Assembly (NCBI GenBank): GCA_004554105.1
Contig: SFNW01000057.1
Location: 1 to 11,538 of the forward strand
DNA: 11,538 nucleotides
Source: Clostridiales bacterium
Lineage (GTDB): Bacteria > Bacillota > Clostridia > Oscillospirales > CAG-272
Reading direction: 5' to 3'
Shown here: positions 6,067 to 11,538 of the stretch, piece by piece
Layout: the number at the start of each line of letters is the position of its first letter
Position numbering within the stretch: position 1 is the stretch's first letter
The notes under the pieces: generated by a model
What the model saw: the letters and a program-made list of their open reading frames with translations, nothing else
The model's database searches: none
Told to the model about the DNA's origin: nothing
Position numbers and translations under genes: made by a program

Positions 6067-7057
6067 CGGCAAAATTGCACCCGACGTGGCGTGCAGCAGC
6101 CGCGTTCGCCTGGCACGCAATCTCTCCGACTATCCGTTCCCGCCCGCACTGGACGACGCGGGACGGCAGGCAATTCTCGGCACAGTCGGCACGGCGCTTG
6201 ACGGCAGCGGCTTTTCAAGGGATTCAAACATTGGGGATTCGCTGTATCTGCACGCGCTTTCCGAGCAGAATATCGTCAGCCGCGAATTTGCCGACGACCG
6301 CGCACTGCACGCGCTGTATACCGACGCGGGCAAAACCACCTCGATTATGGTCTGCGAGGAGGACCATCTGCGGATTCAGGGCTTTGCGCACGGACTCGAC
6401 CTCGACACTGCGGCAAAGCACGCCTTCGGTGCGGAGCAGCTGCTCGACGGGCATATCCGCTTTGCCTTTGACAGGGAACTCGGCTACCTGACCCACTGTC
6501 CCACCAACCTCGGCACTGCCATGCGTGCGTCGGTCATGCTGTTTCTCCCCGCACTGACCATGACCAACCGTATGGGCGAACTCAAATCGCAGCTTGAGAA
6601 AATCGGCGTCACGATTCGCGGGCTGTACGGCGAGGGCTCGTCTGCGGACGCCTTTATGTACCAGGTCTCGAACAGCCGTGCGCTCGGCATTGCCGAAAGC
6701 GACCTTCTGCGCAAAATCGACGCGGTGGTCAAGCAGATTGCCGCCGACGAGTGCAGTGCGCGCGACGCGCTGTTTCGCGCGAACCGCGACCTCTTGACCG
6801 ATAAAATCATGCGCAGCTTGGGTATACTCAGATATGCGACGATGCTGTCGGGCAAGGAGTTCTGCGACTGTTACGCTTACGTTCGTCTCGGCGTCTCGCT
6901 CGGACTGGTCGAGGACGTGACCCTTGAAACGCTCGATAAGCTGCTCTACGCCGCCATGCCCGCCAATATCCTGCTGCGCGGCAGCAATACTGCGGCGGCG
7001 AAAAATCCGGTGCTGCGCGACAAGCTGCGCGCAAGGATTGTTCGCGGAAGCCTGTAA
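6059..7057 (+). CDS. mcsB: McsB, protein-arginine kinase
   Basis: McsB phosphorylates arginine side chains on CtsR and on misfolded proteins, marking them for ClpC-ClpP. The 332-residue protein is a phosphagen-kinase-fold enzyme. It contains SSRVRLARN (13-21), EEDHLRIQ (100-107), the signature CPTNLGT with catalytic Cys147 (147-153), and GEGSSA (191-196). The C-terminal RDKLRARIVR (320-329) matches the RDxxRA phospho-arginine binding pocket found in true McsB and absent from metabolite kinases. It is somewhat shorter than the 350-365 residues usual in Bacilli, mainly at both ends. AAAGGAG precedes the ATG, which lies inside the end of mcsA, so the two are translationally coupled. Confidence 0.95.
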   Translation: MLNGKIAPDVACSSRVRLARNLSDYPFPPALDDAGRQAILGTVGTALDGSGFSRDSNIGDSLYLHALSEQNIVSREFADDRALHALYTDAGKTTSIMVCEEDHLRIQGFAHGLDLDTAAKHAFGAEQLLDGHIRFAFDRELGYLTHCPTNLGTAMRASVMLFLPALTMTNRMGELKSQLEKIGVTIRGLYGEGSSADAFMYQVSNSRALGIAESDLLRKIDAVVKQIAADECSARDALFRANRDLLTDKIMRSLGILRYATMLSGKEFCDCYAYVRLGVSLGLVEDVTLETLDKLLYAAMPANILLRGSNTAAAKNPVLRDKLRARIVRGSL

Positions 7058-7095
7058 TTTAACTTTTCCGCCCCTCACAAAGGAGGACTTACAAG

Positions 7096-9567
7096 ATGAC
7101 AAACAGATTTACACAAAAAGCGCAGAACGCGCTGAATAACGCGCTGGCTGCGGCAAGAGAACTCGGTCACAGCTATGTTGGCAGCGAGCATCTGCTCGTC
7201 GGACTTGCGTCCGACGGCGAGAGCGTCGCCGCACGCGTCCTTGAAAAAGCGGGCGCGACCAAGGAGAAAATCGTCGAAACGATTGTCAATTCCATTGGAA
7301 CGGGCACACCGACCGACGTCACCGCGTCCGACCTGACGCCGCGCACCAAGCAGATTATCGAGATGTCGGCGTATACCTCGACGCGCTACGGTCACGGCTA
7401 CATCGGCACCGAGCATTTGCTGCTCGCGTTGATTGAGGAAGCCGACTGCGTCGCTTTGCAGATTCTCGAATCGCTCGGCGTCAGCGTTCTGAATCTCAAG
7501 AAAGAACTGCTCACCTACCTCGACGGCATGGAGAGCCGCGGCGGCGCACAGCCGGGCGGCGCACCGCGCACGCAAGCGGGCGGCAAGCCGAGTGACGCCG
7601 CCATCAAAAACTGCCCGACCCTGTCAAGCTACGGCAGAGATCTGACCGCGCTTGCCAAGGAGGGCAAGCTCGACCCGATTATCGGGCGCGACGGCGAGAC
7701 CGAGCGCGTCATTCAGATTCTCGCCCGCCGTCAGAAGAACAATCCCTGTCTGATCGGCGAGCCGGGCGTCGGCAAGACCGCCGTTGTCGAGGGACTGGCA
7801 CAGCGTATCGCCGACGGCAACATTCCCGAGATGCTGCGCGACAAAACCATCGTCACGGTCGACATTCCCTCGATGATTGCAGGCGCAAAGTATCGCGGCG
7901 AATTTGAGGAACGGCTGAAAAACGTCATGGCGGAGGTCGCCAAACGCCCCGACATTATCCTCTTTATCGACGAGATTCACACGCTGGTCGGCGCGGGCGC
8001 GGCAGAGGGCGCACTGGACGCCGCCAATATCTTAAAGCCCGCGCTGTCGCGCGGCGAAATGCAGCTGATTGGTGCAACTACCATCAGCGAATACCGCCAG
8101 CACATCGAAAAGGACGCTGCGCTTGAACGCCGCTTCCAATCGGTGATGGTCGGCGAGCCGACGCCCGAGGAATCGATTCTCATTCTGCGCGGTCTGCGCG
8201 ACAAATACGAGGCGCACCACAAGCTGAAGATTTCGGACGAAGCACTTGAAGCGGCGGTCAACCTTTCAAAGCGCTATATCAACGACCGCTACCTGCCCGA
8301 TAAAGCAATCGACCTTGTCGACGAGGCGGCGTCGCGCCTGCGCATTTCGAGCTTCACCTCGCCCCCCGACATCAAGGCAATCGAAAAAAGCATCGAGGAA
8401 CTGAGCCGCAGCAAGGAAGAAGCCATCAAGGCGCAGAATTTTGAAGAAGCGGCGCGGCTGCGCGACGAGGAGCACGCCATGCGCGCAAAGCTTGAAAATG
8501 AAAAGGTCAAGTGGCAGCAGTCCCGCGAGGACAGCAAGCTTGTCGTCACCAAGGACGACATCGCCGATGTCGTCACTGCGTGGACGGGAATCCCCGTGCG
8601 GCAGATGGAGAGCGAGGAGAGCAAAAAACTGCTCAACCTCGATAAAATCCTGAAAGAGAGCATCATCGGGCAGTCCGAGGCGGTCGACGCCGTCGCCAAG
8701 GCGATTCGCCGCGGCAGAATGGGGCTGAAGGACCCGAAACGCCCGCTCGGCTCGTTCATCTTCCTCGGTCCGACCGGCGTCGGCAAGACCGAACTTGCCA
8801 AGGCACTCGCCCGCGTCATGTTCGGCGACGAGAGCGCCATGATTCGCGTCGATATGTCCGAATACATGGAAAAACACAGCGTCTCCAAGATGATCGGCTC
8901 GCCGCCCGGCTACGTCGGCTATGACGAGGGCGGACAGCTGACCGAAAAGATTCGCAGAAAGCCCTATTCGGTCGTTCTGTTCGACGAAATTGAAAAAGCG
9001 CACCCCGATGTGTTCAACGTCATGCTGCAGATTCTCGACGACGGCGTGCTGACCGACGCGCAGGGGCGCAAGGTCGATTTCAAGAACACGGTGATTATCC
9101 TGACCTCCAACGTCGGCGCGGCGGCAATCACCGAGAAATCCAAAACGCTCGGCTTTACTTCGGGCGCGGCGGCCGACGAACAGACCAATATCCGCAACAA
9201 CGTCATGCAGGCGCTGAAAGCCACCTTCCGTCCCGAATTTCTCAACCGTCTCGACGAGATTATTGTGTTCAACCGTCTCAGCGATGCGGACATTCGCAAG
9301 ATTGCCTCCTTGCTGCTCGGCGAGCTGAAGCGGCGCGTAAACGACCTCGGGGTCGACATCACCTTCGACGACTCGCTCATCGCCTTTGTCGCCGAAAAGG
9401 GCTTTGACCCGGTTTACGGCGCGCGTCCGCTGCGCCGCGCGATTACGAGCCTTGTCGAGGACAGCTTCTCCGAAGCGATGCTCGAGGGCAAAATCAAGGC
9501 GGGCGACAGCATCGTCGCCAAGGCTGCGGACGGCAAGGTCGTCTATGAGCCGATAAGTGCCGAGTAA
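7096..9567 (+). CDS. clpC: ClpC, AAA+ unfoldase of the Clp protease
   Basis: ClpC unfolds substrates, including proteins with phospho-arginine, and feeds them to ClpP. At 823 residues it has the usual ClpC length. The N-terminal double Clp repeat occupies about 1-145 (FTQKAQNAL; HSYVGSEHLL; GHGYIGTEHLL). The first AAA+ domain has Walker A GEPGVGKT (221-228) and Walker B IDE (291-293). The middle domain contains a UVR motif (about 436-471), the site of adaptor and McsB contact. The second AAA+ domain has Walker A GPTGVGKT (558-565) and Walker B FDE (629-631), followed by the C-terminal GARPLRR region. A strong AAAGGAGG lies upstream of the ATG, and no terminator separates it from mcsB. All nucleotide-binding motifs are intact. 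clpP and radA are not in the window. Confidence 0.97.
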   Translation: MTNRFTQKAQNALNNALAAARELGHSYVGSEHLLVGLASDGESVAARVLEKAGATKEKIVETIVNSIGTGTPTDVTASDLTPRTKQIIEMSAYTSTRYGHGYIGTEHLLLALIEEADCVALQILESLGVSVLNLKKELLTYLDGMESRGGAQPGGAPRTQAGGKPSDAAIKNCPTLSSYGRDLTALAKEGKLDPIIGRDGETERVIQILARRQKNNPCLIGEPGVGKTAVVEGLAQRIADGNIPEMLRDKTIVTVDIPSMIAGAKYRGEFEERLKNVMAEVAKRPDIILFIDEIHTLVGAGAAEGALDAANILKPALSRGEMQLIGATTISEYRQHIEKDAALERRFQSVMVGEPTPEESILILRGLRDKYEAHHKLKISDEALEAAVNLSKRYINDRYLPDKAIDLVDEAASRLRISSFTSPPDIKAIEKSIEELSRSKEEAIKAQNFEEAARLRDEEHAMRAKLENEKVKWQQSREDSKLVVTKDDIADVVTAWTGIPVRQMESEESKKLLNLDKILKESIIGQSEAVDAVAKAIRRGRMGLKDPKRPLGSFIFLGPTGVGKTELAKALARVMFGDESAMIRVDMSEYMEKHSVSKMIGSPPGYVGYDEGGQLTEKIRRKPYSVVLFDEIEKAHPDVFNVMLQILDDGVLTDAQGRKVDFKNTVIILTSNVGAAAITEKSKTLGFTSGAAADEQTNIRNNVMQALKATFRPEFLNRLDEIIVFNRLSDADIRKIASLLLGELKRRVNDLGVDITFDDSLIAFVAEKGFDPVYGARPLRRAITSLVEDSFSEAMLEGKIKAGDSIVAKAADGKVVYEPISAE

Positions 9568-9582
9568 GGAATATAAAAAGTC

Positions 9583-9619
9583 AAAAGCCTTCCGCAGAAG
9601 AAAACTGCGGAAGGCTTTT
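9583..9619. terminator. Strong bidirectional terminator between clpC and the MATE gene
   Basis: A perfect 15-bp stem (AAAAGCCTTCCGCAG at 9583-9597, CTGCGGAAGGCTTTT at 9605-9619) surrounds an AAGAAAA loop. T runs are present on both strands. The stem ends at the base next to the stop codon of the convergent MATE gene (9620-9622), so one hairpin ends both transcription units. Confidence 0.92.
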
Positions 9620-10969
9620 CTATGCGGTTTGGTCTGGGTATTCCCGGTTTCGAATGCGCAGATACAGGAGCAGTGCCGTCACTGCACTGAGAAATCCTGA
9701 GACGGCAGGCATCAGCCAAACGCCGGTCATTCCCCATACGGGAGACATCAAAGTCAAGCAGCCGATGGGGAAGACAAGCGTCCCCGCAAAGGAAAGGAAC
9801 AGGGAAAGCGTCGGTTTTTCCAGTGCCGTAAAATAAGAGGATAGACACATATCTACCCACCCGAACAGGTATGACAGCGAGAACAACCGCATGGCAGTCA
9901 GACTCATGTCAAACAGGGCAATATCTTCGGTTTTGACAAACAGCGGCGCGACAAAGCGGCCGGCGTATCGCATAAACAGCAGTGCCGCGAGCGAAAGAAG
10001 TGCTGCCGCGCCGAGCACCCGCCGTTCGATCGCCTTGACCTTTTTGATTTGTTTTGCGCCGTAGCAATAGCTGATTGCGGGCTGCAGCGCATCGCACATA
10101 CCGAAAATCAGCATGCCGATAATGCCGTCCGCATACATGACCACCGACATCGCGGCAACGGCGGTCGTCCCGCCGTAATGCAGCAAAAAGAAATTCAAAA
10201 CCAGCGACATAATCGAGTTTGCAATATTGCCGAAAAACTCGGAAGAGCCGTTGAACGCGATTTTCAGAAACTGCCTCGGCGGCATGAAGCCTTTCACATA
10301 ATAAAGGTCAAACTTTTTTCCGGCAAACAGAAGAAGCGTAATGACCGATACGAGCGCCATGCTGACACAGCTTGTAAACGCGGCTGCCCATATACCTTGG
10401 CGCAGAATGCCGATCAGAATGACATCGAGCAGTATGTTCGAAAGCTGAGAGGAAACGGTGAGTGCCATGCTCAACTTTTCCTTGCCGCAGACGCGAAGAA
10501 AATTATCGGTTGCAAAGCATAGCGGCAGCAACGGCATAAATACGGCGTGTACCTTTAAGTATTCAACGCCGTATCGGATTGCTTCGGCGGAGGCACCGCG
10601 ACCGAGCAGGCGGACAATCGGCTCGGCGAACGCAAATCCCGCTATGCCGAGGACAATCGAAATTGCGGCAATGACTTTTACGGAAAAAGTAAAGGTTAGG
10701 CACGCGCCGTCGCGGTCCTTTTGCCCGAGAAGCATGGAAATGCGGACGGAAGCACCGGTGGCAATCATGTTTGAAAGCGCAAAGAGAATCATAATGAGGG
10801 GCATGACAAGATTGACTGCCGCCAATGCACCCTCGCCGATGAAACGCCCGACAAAAACGCCGTCCGCGATTGAATACAGCGAGCCGACCGCCATGCTGAT
10901 CATCGACGGCACGGCGCAGCGGAAGAAGAGTTTTGTCGGGGAGGCTTTTTCAAAAACAGATGAATCCAT
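9620..10969 (-). CDS. MATE family multidrug/drug-cation antiporter (MepA-like)
   Basis: MATE proteins export cationic drugs or metabolites across the cytoplasmic membrane in exchange for Na+ or H+. The 449 residues are very hydrophobic and fit the usual twelve helices. The N-terminal block is typical of the MepA-like branch (PSMISMAVGSLYSIADGVFV, then GRFIGEGALAAVNLVMP, residues 21-57). The LRVCGKEKLSM loop (158-168) and the QPAISYCYGAKQ loop (296-307) are the characteristic loops of the two six-helix halves. The ATG lies five bases after the stop of the MarR gene. A modest GGGAAGAAG lies within the end of that gene, so translation is probably coupled. It is likely controlled by the MarR regulator. 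The substrate cannot be inferred. Confidence 0.92.
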   Translation of the reverse strand: MDSSVFEKASPTKLFFRCAVPSMISMAVGSLYSIADGVFVGRFIGEGALAAVNLVMPLIMILFALSNMIATGASVRISMLLGQKDRDGACLTFTFSVKVIAAISIVLGIAGFAFAEPIVRLLGRGASAEAIRYGVEYLKVHAVFMPLLPLCFATDNFLRVCGKEKLSMALTVSSQLSNILLDVILIGILRQGIWAAAFTSCVSMALVSVITLLLFAGKKFDLYYVKGFMPPRQFLKIAFNGSSEFFGNIANSIMSLVLNFFLLHYGGTTAVAAMSVVMYADGIIGMLIFGMCDALQPAISYCYGAKQIKKVKAIERRVLGAAALLSLAALLFMRYAGRFVAPLFVKTEDIALFDMSLTAMRLFSLSYLFGWVDMCLSSYFTALEKPTLSLFLSFAGTLVFPIGCLTLMSPVWGMTGVWLMPAVSGFLSAVTALLLYLRIRNREYPDQTA

Positions 10970-10974
10970 GAACT

Positions 10975-11418
10975 TTATACTTCTTCCCGCGCGTCGGCAT
11001 TTGCGCTGTTTTCCAGCATTTTTGCATAGTATTCCAAGGCTTCGATAAAGCCCGACGAATACTTTTCAACCGTTTCCCGCATGGCTTTGTCTTCGGCGGC
11101 GTAAGTCGCCTTTAAGGCAGAGCGGACCTTTTTAATACCGACCTCGGTCAGGCAAATCTGCATTTCTCTGCGCTTGCCCGAAATTTTGGCAAGCGTCAGC
11201 AGCCCGTCCTTTTCCCACTGCTTGACAATCGTATTCAGCGTTGTGCGGGAAATTCCCCAGCTTTCCGCAATTTCCTTTTGTGAGTGCGGAACGCCGTCAT
11301 CTAAAGCATACATCAGGCATAGCTCGGAGTCGTTTATCGGATTGCTTTGGTCAAGCGAATGCTCGATTTCGTCCACCTTGACGATCGCCATGGTCAATCT
11401 TCTCGAATAGTTGCGCAC
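10975..11418 (-). CDS. MarR-family winged helix transcriptional regulator
   Basis: The protein is 147 residues from the chosen start. A winged helix-turn-helix lies at about 46-91: SQKEIAESWGISRTTLNTIV is the helix-turn-helix, and the wing contains SGKRREMQICLTEVG. The C-terminal helices would form the dimer and ligand pocket. I chose the GTG at 11418 because GGAGG lies eight bases upstream. The frame extends to a TTG at 11433, but that codon abuts the same GGAGG and cannot use it. An internal ATG at residue 10 is another option. It is the first gene of a two-gene unit with the MATE pump. The 48-bp palindrome over its promoter suggests that it represses itself and the pump until an inducer binds. 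Confidence 0.88.
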   Translation of the reverse strand: MRNYSRRLTMAIVKVDEIEHSLDQSNPINDSELCLMYALDDGVPHSQKEIAESWGISRTTLNTIVKQWEKDGLLTLAKISGKRREMQICLTEVGIKKVRSALKATYAAEDKAMRETVEKYSSGFIEALEYYAKMLENSANADAREEV

Positions 11419-11430
11419 AAGGCATTCCTC

Positions 11431-11478
11431 CAATAATTCAAAATCGTATTTTTATTATAATACGATTTCGGATTATTG
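11431..11478. promoter_or_regulatory. 48-bp palindromic operator over the marR-MATE promoter
   Basis: The inner arms AAATCGTATT (11441-11450) and AATACGATTT (11459-11468) are perfect inverted repeats around an 8-base centre. Outer arms CAATAAT (11431-11437) and ATTATTG (11472-11478) continue the symmetry after a 3-base step on each side. In all, 18 of 20 arm positions pair. The site covers the -10 hexamer, the likely transcription start and the promoter spacer. Binding by the MarR product is inferred from position and symmetry. Confidence 0.82.
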
Positions 11479-11482
11479 TCAA
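11454..11482 (-). promoter_or_regulatory. Consensus sigma-A promoter of the marR-MATE unit
   Basis: On the minus strand a perfect TTGACA (11477-11482) and a perfect TATAAT (11454-11459) are separated by exactly 17 bases. Transcription should begin near 11447, about 30 bases before the GTG start. A promoter this close to consensus fits a unit kept silent by a bound repressor. Confidence 0.93.
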
Positions 11483-11538
11483 GGGCTTTTAGTGGATATT
11501 GATGCTTTTCTTGCGACAGTCGGTTATTTCAGCGCGTC

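Noticed and set aside
6224..7102. Long open frame antisense to mcsB
   Set aside because: It is a compositional shadow of mcsB. The translated sequence is Arg/Val-rich without any family motif.
8266..9003. Long open frame antisense to clpC
   Set aside because: It is a shadow of the second half of clpC, with no start signal and no domain.
11353..11426. Short out-of-frame ORF starting at the ATG right after GGAGGA in the marR leader
   Set aside because: The ATG is one base from GGAGG, too close for efficient initiation, and the frame closes after about two dozen codons with no recognisable content. The GTG at 11418 is spaced correctly.

Overview
The window looks like the chromosome of a spore-forming, GC-rich member of the Clostridia (Firmicutes), plausibly an Oscillospirales/Ruminococcaceae-type gut bacterium. 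The reasons are the ctsR-mcsA-mcsB-clpC stress operon with CtsR boxes, a SleC-like spore cortex-lytic module, an elongated clostridial-type PRPP synthetase, strong GGAGG ribosome binding sites and sigma-A promoters. The genus assignment is inference. I see no insertion sequence, CRISPR array, tRNA or rRNA, and no gene-free stretch longer than about 200 bases.

Layout. (1) Positions 1-1122 (+) hold the 3' part of an M20 metallo-amidohydrolase. It converges on a prs-like PRPP synthetase at 1187-2320 (-), and a bidirectional terminator lies between them. (2) Positions 2521-4893 (+) hold three tightly spaced genes: a 139-aa carboxypeptidase-regulatory-like protein, a 466-aa SpoIID/LytB lytic transglycosylase-like protein with three peptidoglycan-binding repeats, and a 174-aa protein of two peptidoglycan-binding repeats. 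The first two together resemble the spore cortex-lytic enzyme SleC cut into two genes, with the pro-domain encoded separately. A terminator hairpin ends this set. (3) Positions 5052-9567 (+) hold the complete protein-arginine-phosphorylation/Clp operon ctsR-mcsA-mcsB-clpC. Its sigma-A promoter is covered by two abutting CtsR operators. It ends at a strong bidirectional hairpin. (4) Positions 9620-11418 (-) hold a MarR-family regulator followed five bases later by a MATE efflux pump. They are driven by a consensus sigma-A promoter embedded in a 48-bp near-perfect palindrome.

How the genes work together. In unit 3, CtsR represses its own operon. McsB, activated by McsA, phosphorylates arginines on CtsR and on damaged proteins, and ClpC (with ClpP encoded elsewhere) degrades the marked proteins. 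In unit 2, the split SleC-like genes probably make the cortex-degrading enzyme of germination, with the first gene supplying an inhibitor or folding domain in trans. Unit 4 is a self-regulated efflux cassette. The M20 and prs genes are housekeeping or catabolic neighbours with no evident link to the rest.

The most unusual point is the two-gene form of SleC, in which the linker that normally joins pro-domain and enzyme is replaced by a stop codon, a ribosome binding site and a new start in a different frame.
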